Assembly (NCBI GenBank): GCA_035578905.1
Contig: JAQJVL010000706.1
Span: 248,001 to 312,000 of the forward strand
DNA length: 64,000 nucleotides
Reading direction: 5' to 3'
Source of the DNA: Stictocephala bisonia
Lineage: Eukaryota; Arthropoda; Insecta; Hemiptera; Membracidae
Both the position numbers and the translations under genes were made by a program. Positions 19,680 through 35,189 of this stretch are shown here, piece by piece; the stretch's first letter is position 1, and each line of letters starts with the position of its first letter. Below the pieces are notes generated by a model. It was not told the DNA's origin and did no database searches. It worked only from the letters and a program-made list of their open reading frames with translations.

Positions 19680-21830
19680 TACTCCTAGATCAATTGGCAC
19701 TATTATCTACCTGACTTGATGTCGGTTAACACAATTTCCACTGTTGCAAAAGAACGTGGATATCCTCCTTCTGTCTCTCCACTCAAGCACATTGTTTTCA
19801 AAACTTATCGTTCTTTTACTCTGTTTTCTAGTTTTCTATTTTGTTCTGTAGTTATTATTGTAACATAAATGAAAGCTACTGTTAAAAGTTAAATATTTTT
19901 GAAGTTAGTTTATGATGTAAACCTTTCAAGTTTTTAAGAAATTATGTTCCTAAGAAATATAAACTCTAAATGATAGAACCTAACTTAAAGAAAAAGATTT
20001 GGTAGATTTATTTTCCGACGTTTTTGTAATGTTAATCTTTAGAGTTGTGATGAAATTAACTTATATTCACAGAAAATTTAAACTCAATATTACCTACTGA
20101 AATTATATTTCAAAATATGAAAGGCATCTAAAAGGTGTACAAGTCTAGGCCTAAGTTCAAATAATCATAAACTATCTTCCCTACAATCGTGAATCTAGTC
20201 ATGTGAATCCTTATGGTAAAAATGTCAAAATGTGAGAAAAAGTGAGTAGGTTGCCATTTTTATAGAGGACATAACAATTACAAATCATTAAGTAACACAA
20301 GGCAGTTAAAAATATAGGTTAGGTTAGACCTACCTAGCAACTAACCTGGAAAGTAACCTCTTTACATGATTGAACTAATCCAGTAAATATTTAACTCAAC
20401 GTTGTTAACTTAAAAAATTACTAATTTTTAATAAATACACAGAAATTAATGTCTTTTAGGAGTAATGAGTATTTGGTTGAATTGTATTACTCATAGGGCT
20501 AAACCAAAGTTTCATTATACTTACTTTTGATCTCAAAAAAAGTAATTCCTATTAGATCACAAGTACATTAGATTGTTAACACAATATTTGAAAGTCAAAT
20601 GTATCTATAAAAATAATAGCATTAATAAATAGTCATTTACAACGGTGTCTTTCCATTTATATCTCTAATATTTATAAACGAACTCTTCTGGCAATGAAGT
20701 GTGAACGGAACAACGGAACGCGTGCTTGAAAGACGTTGTAGAGAATTGTAATAGCGTGGCATGGCGGTCCAAGATAAAAATGGCGGTAAAACCGGAATTA
20801 CATACTGAGAACATTTCCATGTTCCATGCTGTACATAAACATTATAATTATGTAACTTGCATGCTCACTGCAATGTTATGGTTAACAGTGAATGGAAACA
20901 GTAACTCTGAAGTAATTATGAATCTATAATTATGTGGTTGTTTATTTATTTATACACGGTTTATACCACTTATGAACATTCAAAAACAATACATGCATGA
21001 TTACATCATGGCAAAAACTACAGGAGTAGAAGCACTTAAATCAAGTGACTTAAACAAGCACTAAGTCTTAAATCAAGTAAATCTTCTGGCAATCAGTGTA
21101 TTTCACCAAGAGGAATGTTTTTTCCTGTCTCAATAACAATGCATAACTAATCTGAAATGCAATATCTTCAGACTAAAAGCCCTAGTGCAGGACCTTTCAG
21201 AATTACGTAGGCCTACTTAAATGAGACCTATGTTAATGTTGTGTTATGTATTGGTAGTAATCGTAAGTCCTCATCCTATTAATTGTGGCTTCAAATTTAT
21301 GTAGCTAAAATTAAATGTGTCCTTTCCTTTTTGTGCAAACTATGAATTAAACAAGAGTTCAACGTCTAGAATATTAATACAGAATAGTATCCTAGAGACA
21401 TTTTACGAGTGCATTTTCAATTAAAGCACCTTCACCAAAAACTGAGTAGGTAGTGGTTTTATAAGCAAATACAAAACAAAATAGTTGGTTAAGAGAGGTT
21501 TTCTGATTTTGCTGTTGACGACGGAAATGAAAAATATATTATTCTTTCATTCTCTTTGTCATAAAATGTAAGTATTTTTCCTTTTACTTATGACACGTTA
21601 TTGTTCAATTTATTGTTTATATTCAAGTTAAAAAAGGTTTTGTTTTAGAAAGATAGCTAATTTATCTTGTTGTATTATTATTTATTGACTATTGTTATGA
21701 TTTTATTTTGAAACATCTGTGTGTATGTTCTTTGGTGGAAATGCATTTGTATAGCATTCTTCTCCCCTTAGAAAATGAAATTCTTTCAGTCATGTAGGCA
21801 GAAGGTCACGGTTACGAGGGCTCCTTCTAA
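19680..21830. other. Non-coding stretch with a possible CpG-containing promoter-like patch
   Basis: No gene. At 20695-20800 there is a GC-richer patch with two ATGGCGGT words (20761, 20784), the AAAATGGCGG type of motif being common near transcription starts. It could be the first-exon region of the UBF-like gene, about 2.5 kb upstream of its ATG, but nothing connects them directly. Confidence 0.25.
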
Positions 21831-21833
21831 GCC

Positions 21834-22003
21834 CTAGTAGTAACATAAGGTAGTAGTAACATAAGGTAGTAGTAACATAAGGTAGTAGTAACATAAGGTA
21901 GTAGTAACATAAGGTAGTAGTAACATAAGGTAATAGTAACATAAGGTAGTAGTAACATAAGGTAGTAGTAACATAAGGTAGTAGTAACATAAGGTAGTAG
22001 TAA
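21834..22003. repeat. 16-bp tandem repeat, ~10-11 copies
   Basis: Unit TAGTAGTAACATAAGG, almost perfectly repeated; one unit has TAATAG in place of TAGTAG. The frames reading through it are artefacts of the array. Confidence 0.95.
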
Positions 22004-22543
22004 CTTTCAGGAATCTCCTTTACACTATAACTTGACGATTGATGGTTCTGATTTTTCTGCCTACAGTTTGTGCATTGGTGATACAGAGGTGGAAGTCTAA
22101 TATTCTGCAAAGCTTTAGGAGGTAATTTTGGACGATGGTCTGAACCGGAGTGGGCAGTTGGAAAAAAGGGAAGGCAAGTTACAATTAAGCCAATCTCTCA
22201 ATACTGAACAACATTCAATTGGCAAAAAGTATATACCACTGCTAGCTTGAGTCGCATGTGTCGTACTCAATCATTCTCTGGGGTTAGGGACGTAGGTACC
22301 CAGATCTAAATTTCGGGGGTTGTCTGGACAGGGTTAGCAAGTGCGGGGAGAGGGGGAAACCCAGCGCTACTGAGAACAAGGGCATAGCCGATTGCTTAAT
22401 AGTGGCGTTGTGTTTTCTGTCTTCAGACGAGGGAAGGGGGCATGTGTGTGATGTTACTGGCCTTATTCACTATTCTCAGGAATGCCACAACTATTAATTT
22501 AATATTGGATGATCTTTACATATCTGATGTTTTATTAAAACAC

Positions 22544-24125
<1,582 letters not shown>

Positions 24126-24479
24126 ATATAGATTAAATTAAATGAAATCCATACTATTTCGATCTGTGTTTCATAACGAGCCAATTGCATGACATCTGTG
24201 TTTCATGTAGTAAGTAAACCAAAGGAATTATTTTATTAGGGTACATGAATTTGTCTGTTTTATCAAATATATTTAGGTCAGTATAATGTGGCTTTTCTAC
24301 AATAAGTAGTTTCTTTGTGAACAACTGTCCCAAAATTATTCTATTAAAAAACAATGAGTATAACGGAAAGTAGGCGTTGACAGGAGGGCATGAGTCACGA
24401 TCATATCTTCTTGTACAATAAGTGTTGTTGACGTATGATGACCGAAATTTAAGAAGAAACACTAATTTTTCAGAACATC

Positions 24480-27400
24480 TCCGGGTTTACTTGGACCAAA
24501 CCCCTGATAAGGACAGAAAGAAAAATATGGCTAATATTAAGGGCCAATCTCATTGCAGTCGAGTCGAATGTGCCACTTCCCACAGAATGCACTGAACAGA
24601 GTCGCAACAAAAAAGTGTTAGGGTGAAGTATTTTTTAAATTGTTCTAAAATTGATTATAACGTGAATTGCTTCTATTATAGTCGTCTCTGATTACATTTC
24701 GAACGCCGTGATTGATGTTGTAAGCAATATGCAGCTCTTAACACATGGAGTGTTGCGTCTACATATTGCAGGCTGCAATCTCTTCAATTTTATTACTATA
24801 TTTGTCAAAGTAGTAATTGCAATAAACATGCCGATTTACTGATGTCCAAAAACTAACATAAACATTTATAGAGAAAAACCCAACCTTTGATTATAAACTC
24901 GACTCATTAGAATAACATTATGAGCGTATTGTATACGTATAATCCCGCATCCACTTCCCTGCAATATCATATAACTGATTATATTGGATTTTGTTAAGGT
25001 GAATAAAATCAACACGACAAATGTTATAACATATGTACATTAGCCTTAATAAGTATAAAAGTGCGTTATATTTGGGTAAACTTCAATATATATATATAAA
25101 TGTCCAAGAAATAAATTCTCGTATTTTTACTGGGTTTTATGAGTATAGTTATAATTACGGAACCTTTCTTACAACAAATTATAGTGCTTTTCTTTAATGT
25201 TATTATACAACTGTACAGGTTATGTTAGACAACACTACGTGAAAGGTTAGGCTTAGGATGACAGCATAGGTTACTTCTCATACTAAATGCATTAAAATAT
25301 TTAGCAATTACTATTTAGTAACTATTCTAAATTGTTATAACATACTTCCCGTATCGTTACAATAATTTATTTAATAAAGTAAACTCTATACGTAAAATAA
25401 TTGAGAGGGATAAAGGATTTCATCTTTCCAACTATTCGGTAAAACTTAAGTAATTATGCACTTATAGCGCTTCTGCTTCTGAAATTTTTGTTAAAAAAGA
25501 TGGTAAAAAAAAGATAGGGGAGGTTGATTGAAACCACGTAAAACTAGTATTTTACCGGAAAGTTGGATAACTCGTTAAAAAAATAAAAAATAAAAAAAAA
25601 ACTGCAAAAATAATTATTTTTAAATTTGTCAATAAATATTATGATCTGCAACAATGTTTGGAGGTTAGGCGTTTTTAGTGGTTATAAAATATAAGAAAAT
25701 ACTTTCACTTACATTGTATGTAAGTTTATTAAGTTTAGCCACATAGAAGTATGAAACAGAGGTCGCATCCAATACAGTGCGCTAAATTTCTCCACTCTGC
25801 CAGTCCTTTCCTTTATTCCCCTAAATCCTTTAAGATAAACGTAGTAACCACATTACAGATGTACGTTAGTTGTAATCTATTTATAACTGTCACTGCGGCC
25901 ATAAGAAAGTGCCCTCTGTTCCCTTTTCTCTGTGGTTTAACCTTATAGAAGGAATCGTGTTGTAGTAGTGTTTTCCCGTGTTTTTTATAGGTTACTTGAC
26001 GTTGCAAGGCATTACGGAAAGTCATATGGGACAATATGATGTTATGGCTCGAGGAAATTAATCCACATCTTTTTCGTGCTATTGGTTTCTGTTTTGACAG
26101 AACCATAATAAGACATTACAGGTTAGGGCATGCATTGTCAGACTCAAGAAGTTGGAAATTCATTATTTATTTTGAGTCGAACATCTGAAGATCCTAAACA
26201 ATACGAGATATTTAGAATATACCATGATTGTTTTAGTTTTGCTTTTGACAAAGTGTACATAACTAATTCAAAGATAAATAGATAAATGATAAGTAGTATT
26301 AGTAATATTTCTTACATCGTGAACTTTATTAATGATTTGCAACGTCTGCTATCGATTAGTAAAATAATTAGAAATGTTCTTCTGTAACTTTAATGTCTAA
26401 ACATCAATTGGACCGATGCTTCTAGGTATCGATCGAGGCAACTCACAAACTGATTATGATTTCATAACCTGTGTTAATTTAAAAATATATAAAGTGAAAA
26501 AAAACTAGTTAATAGATATAATAGATATATATATATATATATATATATATATTCTGATCTCAATTAAAAAATGTATTGTTTGCACACTTCACTGAAATTC
26601 GATAAATACCAATTTTAATTTAATGAGAGAATTGTTTAAATTACGATTTGTACCCACTAAGATATCAATAATTTACATAAAAAATTACTGCTATCTAGTG
26701 GCAATATTGTGAACCACCAGAAGGAACGCTAACGCTTCCTGTGGTTACTACAGAGTACTCAATACATTCTATTCTGTTAGTTTTCATTTCACACAGGTAG
26801 CGCTGTTGATTGTTTCTCTAGCGGTCATACAATATTACCGCTAGAGAGCAGTAGTATCACACATTTATATTTGTAAAAAATTATATTAATGCATCTAATA
26901 TTACTAATTATCTTAATTTGTTTAAATTAGGTGAAATATAAATATGAAATATTTGTTTTCCGTGCACATATACAACAATTTAGTATTTATAATGTAAATA
27001 GTAAATATGTATTATTATTAATAATTAACCGTCTCGGTATATTATAAAAATAAATTTATTATATAGGTTTATGTGATGCCCAATTTCTACATGCTCCGAT
27101 TGGTCATCGACCTCATTATAAGAATTTTTGAAAGCCCAATGTTGATGATGGGTTGTCTAGTACATCCCACATTCATCAGAAGGCTCATAAACTCCAGAGA
27201 GGTGTCATTTTGCTATTTATGCTACCATTGTTGAAACGGTTACTACTCGGCTGAAAGTGTTTGACTGCATATATGAAGCAATGCTCAGAACTAACAGCCT
27301 GTTACATTACGATTACTGGCTGCTACTAATTCATAGTAGAGATGGCCTTAGTAGTTGTTTTCAATATTAGGTTTATTCCTAATGCGTTCTCCAAGGAATC

Positions 27401-28050
27401 TTAACAGTATATTATGTTATTGCAACCTGTTATTTAAATAACATAATACTGGTTTGTTAGAAGGTTTCACCGTTGACCAGAGTGATTGACTGCGTCTGTC
27501 AGTTATATAATTTTGACTGTGTTGTAACTGTCGACGTTGTTTTGCGGCGCCGGTAACCTGCACTGATCTGTAAAATATATTTTCCGATTTTAATAATTAA
27601 TTTACACTTACATTCGATCTGTTATTACTTATCATGTTATTATTTAAAGAGTTACTGGATAATGTTTTACATTACTATAACTATCATATTTTCACCGTAT
27701 AATTGAACTGTTATTATGGAAATATTACACTACGTATTGAAAATACTTTTACAATGCGTATATATATTGTAAATTTACACTAAATAATTTAAGTGGTTTA
27801 ATTACAGCAATATAATTATTAGCCTACACAAATGAACATAAGTTTTTATTTCACCCTCAACTGAAAAACATAACCATTAAAACTTAATTTTTGTCTTTTG
27901 CTCACGGTAAGAATAGAAAAATTGCTGATTATAAATAAAATCTTCGTAAAACATTTTAAATTTAAACTAGAACGTTATTGACAAATACTAAAAGTTAAAT
28001 CAAATTTGTACATGATTAAATATTTACATATCCTCCAAGTGAACTTGTTC
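24480..28050. other. AT-rich intergenic DNA
   Basis: No gene supported. Holds a (TA)n run at 26520-26551 and a small hairpin (CTCTAGCGGT...ACCGCTAGAG, 26817-26847). The overlapping frames at 25751-26106 on both strands lack a recognisable pattern. Confidence 0.4.
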
Positions 28051-28058
28051 ATACAAAA

Positions 28059-31000
28059 TAACTGTACACAATGCTTATTACTAACAACCACTTCAAACAA
28101 TATCAAAAATAACTGTACACAATGATTATTACTAACAACCACTTCAAACAATATCAAAAATAACTGTACACAATGCTTATTACTAACAACCACTTCAAAC
28201 AATATCAAAAATAACTGTACACAATGATTATTACTAACAACCACTTCAAACAATATCAAAAATAACTGTACACAATGCTTATTACTAACAACCACTTCAA
28301 ACAATATCAAAAATAACTGTACACAATGATTATTACTAACAACCACTTCAAACAATATCAAAAATAACTGTACACAATGCTTATTACTAACAACCACTTC
28401 AAACAATATCAAAAATAACTGTACACAATGATTATTACTAACAACCACTTCAAACAATATCAAAAATAACTGTACACAATGATTATTACTAACAACCACT
28501 TCAAACAATATCAAAAATAACTGTACACAATGATTATTACTAACAACCACTTCAAACAATATCAAAAATAACTGTACACAATGCTTATTACTAACAACCA
28601 CTTCAAACAGTATCAAAAATAACTGTACACAATGATTATTACTAACAACCACTTCAAACAATATCAAAAATAACTGTACACAATGATTATTACTAACAAC
28701 CACTTCAAACAATATCAAAAATAACTGTACACAATGATTATTACTAACAACCACTTCAAACAATATCAAAAATAACTGTACACAATGATTATTACTAACA
28801 ACCACTTCAAACAATATCAAAAATAACTGTACACAATGCTTATTACTAACAACCACTTCAAACAGTATCAAAAATAACTGTACACAATGCTTATTACTAA
28901 CAACCACTTCAAACAGTATCAAAAATAACTGTACACAATGTTTATTACTAACAACCACTTCAAACAGTATCAAAAATAACTGTACACAATGCTTATTACT
29001 AACAACCACTTCAAACAATATCAAAAATAACTGTACACAATGCTTATTACTAACAACCACTTCAAACAGTATCAAAAATAACTGTACACAATGCTTATTA
29101 CTAACAACCACTTCAAACAGTATCAAAATAACTGTACACAATACTTATTACTAACAACCACTTCAAACAAAATAACTGTACACAATACTTATTACTAACA
29201 ACCACTTCAAACAAAATAACTGTACACAATGCTTATTACTAACAACCACTTCAAACAGTATCAAAAATAACTGTACACAATACTTATTACTAACAACTAC
29301 TTCAAACAAAATAACTGTACACAATACTTATTACTAACAACCACTTCAAACAAAATAACTGTACACAATACTTATTACTAACAACCACTTCAAACAAAAT
29401 AACTGTACACAATACTTATTACTAACAACCACTTCAAACAAAATAACTGTACACAATACTTATTACTAACAACCACTTCAAACAAAATAACTGTACACAA
29501 TACTTATTACTAACAACCACTTCAAACAAAATAACTGTACACAATGCTTATTACTAACAACCACTTCAAACAGTATCAAAAATAACTGTACACAATACTT
29601 ATTACTAACAACCACTTCAAACAAAATAACTGTACACAATGTTTATTACTAACAACCACTTCAAACAATATCAAAAATAACTGTACACAATGCTTATTAC
29701 TAACAACCACTTCAAACAATATCAAAAATAACTGTACACAATGCTTATTACTAACAACCACTTCAAACAATATCAAAAATAACTGTACACAATGCTTATT
29801 ACTAACAACCACTTCAAACAATATCAAAAATAACTGTACACAATGCTTATTACTAACAACCACTTCAAACAATATCAAAAATAACTGTACACAATGCTTA
29901 TTACTAACAACCACTTCAAACAATATCAAAAATAACTGTACACAATGCTTATTACTAACAACCACTTCAAACAATATCAAAAATAACTGTACACAATGCT
30001 TATTACTAACAACCGCTTCAAACAATATCAAAAATAACTGTACACAATGCTTATTACTAACAACCACTTCAAACAATATCAAAAATAACTGTACACAATG
30101 CTTATTACTAACAACCGCTTCAAACAATATCAAAAATAACTGTACACAATGCTTATTACTAACAACCGCTTCAAACAATATCAAAAATAACTGTACACAA
30201 TGCTTATTACTAACAACCGCTTCAAACAATATCAAAAATAACTGTACACAATGCTTATTACTAACAACCACTTCAAACAATATCAAAAATAACTGTACAC
30301 AATGCTTATTATCAACAACCACTTCAAACAATATCAAAAATAACTGTACACAATGCTTATTACTAACAACCACTTCAAACAATATCAAAAATAACTGTAC
30401 ACAATGCTTATTACTAACAACCACTTCAAACAATATCAAAAATAACTGTACACAATGCTTATTACTAACAACCACTTCAAACAATATCAAAAATAACTGT
30501 ACACAATGCTTATTACTAACAACCACTTCAAACAATATCAAAAATAACTGTACACAATGCTTATTACTAACAACCACTTCAAACAATATCAAAAATAACT
30601 GTACACAATGCTTATTACTAACAACCACTTCAAAAAATATCAAAAATAACTGTACACAATGCTTATTACTAACAACCACTTCAAACAATATCAAAAATAA
30701 CTGTACACAATGCTTATTACTAACAACCACTTCAAACAATATCAAAAATAACTGTACACAATGCTTATTACTAACAACCACTTCAAACAATATCAAAAAT
30801 AACTGTACACAATGCTTATTACTAACAACCACTTCAAACAATATCAAAAATAACTGTACACAATGCTTATTACTAACAACCACTTCAAACAATATCAAAA
30901 ATAACTGTACACAATGCTTATTACTAACAACCACTTCAAACAATATCAAAAATAACTGTACACAATGCTTATTACTAACAACCACTTCAAACAATATCAA

Positions 31001-31206
31001 AAATAACTGTACACAATGCTTATTACTAACAACCACTTCAAACAATATCAAAAATAACTGTACACAATGCTTATTACTAACAACCACTTCAAACAATATC
31101 AAAAATAACTGTACACAATGCTTATTACTAACAACCACTTCAAACAATATCAAAAATAACTGTACACAATGCTTATTACTAACAACCACTTCAAACAATA
31201 TCAAAA
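28059..31206. repeat. 51-bp satellite array, ~60 units, with an internal 44-bp variant block
   Basis: The unit begins TAACTGTACACAATGCTTAT and ends TTCAAACAATATCAAAAA, 51 bp. Two blocks of 51-bp units (28059-29127, about 21; 29640-31206, about 31) flank a block of about 11 units, mostly a 44-bp form lacking the TATCAAA stretch (29127-29640). Variants are phased: GATTATT/GCTTATT alternate in the first block, CAGTATC dominates its end, and ACCGCTTC clusters at 30010-30230. Because 51 is 17 codons, both minus-strand frames of 388 and 542 codons are artefacts of the array. Confidence 0.97.
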
Positions 31207-31269
31207 CACATACTACATTATGTAGTAGATGAGCTGTAATGGCTAAGGTTAGACGCAGTCAAATATCAA

Positions 31270-31660
31270 CATGTCCAGGGCCGGATTTAGCAATTTTGGG
31301 CCTCTAGGACCAATAATTTATTCAGTACCCTAGTCTGGTTAAAGTTACTTTCCTAAAAACCGTTAGTAAAAAATTATATCAAGACTATATGTTAATTGCT
31401 TAAACAGCACTCTAAGATGGAATTTTATCGCATGCGCCAAAGAATGAGGACAACCAGCGCCACGAGAAATCACGGAGCATCTGTAATTATTTGGTGTCGC
31501 CCTCCTGTATACGTACGGTGGCCATATATTGTGGAACTGAAATCTGCACACTAAGTACTGGGGGGTCTAGAATACCCCCCAGATTCGTGGGAGTCTGGGA
31601 CCCCCGGGAAAATTGCGAAGTTTTAACCTTTCGAGACAGCTTTTTTTAACAAGATTTTAC
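31270..31660. repeat. Probable interspersed repeat fragment
   Basis: Starts AGGGCCGGATTTAGCAATTT and includes GGGGGGTCTAGAATACCCCC near 31560, a local palindrome. The composition differs sharply from the AT-rich surroundings. Non-coding. Confidence 0.4.
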
Positions 31661-32740
31661 TGCTTGAAATAACAATAATCATTATCTAGTTCAGATAAAT
31701 ACGATTGGAATTGAATATACCTTCTACATTGAAATAACCGTTATGCTAAACAAATAAAAACCAGATAGCAATAATTTTTGTTTACTGTATTCGATAACTT
31801 TACTTCATTTTCATATACGTTTATTTGTTTAGTTAAAATATACCTCTAATATTAGTTTCACTTATTCATACTAAGTAAGTTTGTGCTCAGACATTTACTT
31901 TTAGTTCACATATACATAGTTTTATTACTATACATTAACATTAGTTTAATTGGCTCAATACTTACGTAATCTATAAATATTAATTTGTTAATATTACCTA
32001 ATACGTTTTTTGTTTTGCCAATGCACATTTATATAGTCCTGTATATGTATTGACCATAGTGCTGAGCGTGTGGTTCAAGCATGCGCATCAATGGATTTCC
32101 CTCTCCAACGACAGTTGTACATTCATGTTAATAAATAAACATCTCGGACATGGTATTGGTCCGAGATGTTTATTCTAGAAAATACTTTCCACGTGATTGG
32201 TTGATTTAGTTACCAGTATTTAATAGAATAATCAAACCAGCTGATTTCGCCCATGTGACGGCACAGTCTACTGCACAGCCTTGTCGTGATACATATAGTA
32301 ATTTCTAATTACAGTTTTCTCGGATACAACAAAATTAGCTGTTTTTGTTTTCTTTTTAAAGTACGTTTTTTTTATTTAATGAGTGTTTAAATTTTTCTCA
32401 TGGCATGTAACCAAATAAGTTATTGTAAAATCACAATATTATAGAATAAGCGTTGTTATTTTAATTATTATCGTTATTGTTATTACTATCTCAATCTTTC
32501 TTCCAGTTTTTTATCTTTAATTTCAATAACACAAGCACCATCGAGCAAACTATATAAACATAGCAGCCAACCAAAATAATATTTTGTACACAATAAACGT
32601 ACGAGGGGATATTCACTATCTTTCTTGCACTACCTTTCCTACACACCTAGAACCATGGCCCGGTCTGTATTATTATATTTGTTCATAACAACATGGTAAT
32701 AAACTATGTATTGTTTAAAAAATATTTTGTTTAACCTTAT
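31660..32740. other. AT-rich intergenic DNA containing a perfect 16-bp hairpin
   Basis: No gene. A perfect stem AATAAACATCTCGGAC / GTCCGAGATGTTTATT (32134-32149 and 32159-32174) with a 9-nt loop stands out. Confidence 0.5.
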
Positions 32741-32744
32741 AAAA

Positions 32745-33558
32745 TACTAGCTAAACCCGGCGGACGTTGTCTCGCCTTTCATTTTTCATTGATATACCAA
32801 AATAAAGCAATAAAAAGGATTATAGAAAAACCCATTATTTATTAAATGAGTGCAAGAGGGTAAACAATCTTTTTGGTCTTCTTATTTGGTGTATAAATGA
32901 AAAGGTTTTTTGTAGTGTGTGCTACACTATCAAGGTGAAATGTAGAACTACAATAAATCAAAACATATACAGTACTGTTGTTGTGAGAACTTCAATCTGC
33001 TTATGGCATGTGAAACTACATTAAACCACACAGTCATATGTTTTTTGTAAACAATTCAGATTCTCCATTTGAATAACATGGGATCCTTAGGAGCCCGTGG
33101 GGCGGTACCCTGTAGACGGATCTGCATCAAACTTCACAGAAACCATCTCGGGAGTATACAGGACAACATCCTAAAGTTTCATGGCGATCGGTTGGATGGT
33201 TTGGCAGCGCATAAACTTCAAATATACAAACATCCTCTTTTATAAATATATATTAAATTAAATGAAATGTATACCATTTCGATCTGTTTTTCATAACGAG
33301 CCAATTGCATGACATCTGTGTTTCATGTAGTAAGTAAACCAAAGGAATTATTTTATTAGGGTACATGAATTTGTCTGTTTTATCAAATATATTTAGGTCA
33401 GAATAATGTGGCTTTTCTACAATAAGAAGTTTCTTTGTGAACAACTGTCCCAAAATTATTCTATTAAAAAACAATGAGTATAACGGAAAGTAGGCGTTGA
33501 CAAGAGAGCATGAGTCACGATCATATCTTCTTGTACAATAAGTGTTGTTGACGTATGA
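32745..33558 (+). repeat. Interspersed repeat copy C plus duplicated segment, copy 2
   Basis: The first ~165 bp match the head of copy A (22544-22712). The sequence then jumps, within AAAGGTTTTTTG, to the part matching 23786-24442. It therefore looks like a version of the 22.5-24.4 kb region in which the middle, including the CA microsatellite, is absent. It ends at GTGTTGTTGACGTATGA, where similarity to copy 1 stops. Confidence 0.7.
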
Positions 33559-33559
33559 A

Positions 33560-34360
33560 AATATTAAATCTTTTTATATAAAATATTTAATTTTACTCAC
33601 TATATAAAAGTTGCCTTTTCCTGGCTAAAGAATAACAATTGAAATGAAATGAAATACGTCTTTATTTAACCAGACGAAGTTGGGACTAGAAAGTCTCTTC
33701 TTCCACTTAACCTGACCTTCTTCCACTTAACCTGAATTACAATTGGTCTGGATTACCGATTGGTCACCCCTCCCCATATAAACGCATAGGCCTACCTATC
33801 CGCCTATCTCTTCGTTCTTACTTTTTTCTCTAGCGCTATATGTGAAAAGACGTGTACTGCTTTTAGTCTTGCGTTTTGATTTGACTGGCTAGAGGTTGAA
33901 TTACTTTCATTTTTCTTATGCTTCGGCTAAAGATTGTCATCTTTGCTAAGGAATACTGTGATTATGTAACATTTTAAAACGGTTTATAAGTACAAAGAAT
34001 GTCACTTTTAGAAATTACTAATAACAATTAAGACTCATTCAACTAAATTTAATTGTATCCTAACCTAACTATGGAATCCTACTCATTAACTTTGAAGTTT
34101 GAACAATAACCAAGTTACCATTTGCCGTAAGTTTGGCACTTGCGGTAAAGACGTTGTAATACAGCGTCACATTTGTTTTTTAAAAGGCATACAAATGTCA
34201 GTAAGTTAATTAATCAACAAAATAATTGTTAATTTCAAAAATACCTGAAATAAAATTCTATCAGGTATAAAAAAAAAAAAAACTAGGACATCAATTACAT
34301 TATATTTTGACTAAATTGCATGATTAATTACTTTACTTTCATTGTTTTAGCTAATGACTT
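33560..34360. other. Intergenic DNA, no recognised feature
   Basis: AT-rich, with a short tandem duplication CTTCTTCCACTTAACCTGA at 33704-33735. Confidence 0.35.
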
Positions 34361-34364
34361 TACT

Positions 34365-34465
34365 ACCCATACACTTACAGTGGTGATTTGATTACCCACC
34401 CACCCATACACGTACAGCGGTAATGACCCACCCACCCATCCATACACGTACAGTGGTTATCATAT
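34365..34465. repeat. Small satellite locus of the 36-bp family (3 diverged units)
   Basis: Three units around CACCCATACACGTACAG, 0.8 kb left of the main array in the same orientation and more diverged from the consensus. Confidence 0.85.
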
Positions 34466-35189
34466 AAAAAATTTGTATCACTGAAAATTTGATAATACAT
34501 TAAAGACGTGATCGCGCGGCATTAAATTAGTAGTTCCGTGGACTTTCTGAGAACGTGTGTATCAGGCCAATAACGTCACAGCACAAGTATGTGATTCAAA
34601 GATGCTCGCTTCGTTCGCTCAAAAAAAGGTTGATAATTTCGGGGCGTGTCCGGACAACCCCCCCCCCCGGGTACGCTCCTGTCTGAGGTGGTACGATCTC
34701 AAATCTGAAAAAAGTGTTACATGGCAAAATAAGACTATCAGGGCGATGTGAAGGTTGCCACTTCGGTTACATTGTAAAGAACTTTTTGTAAAATCAGAAA
34801 TATTAACCATTTGATGTTTATATGTTTATGAATGTGCTTGGTACATCAAATCACAACATTTAGAATTTTTTAATCGTACACATTCGCACCGCACTAATTC
34901 CATACATACATTTGTAATACAGCATAGAATTAATCGAAGACATAAAATATAAGAACAGGTATCACAATCATTTAGAAATATATGAATAAAATTAATATTT
35001 ACATATAACACATCATTAAATAAAGGCGTATAAAAAGTCTTGATATTTTTTTTCTCATCTTAAGTAATTGATATTGACTTTGCTTCATAGATCTTCAAGT
35101 ATGCATTGTTGATCAAGAACGGTTTCATTCAACTCGAATAATTTTTAATGAAAATATATTAGTTATATTTTAATTAAACATTAATAGAT

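Noticed and set aside
27975..31204. Open frames of 388 and 542 codons on the minus strand made of a 17-residue repeat
   Set aside because: They are translations of the 51-bp satellite (51 = 17 codons). No start context, no non-repeat domain, and flanking sequence is non-coding.
28059..31206. Possible CRISPR-like array (regular repeats)
   Set aside because: There are no unique spacers; the whole unit repeats in tandem and the genome is eukaryotic.
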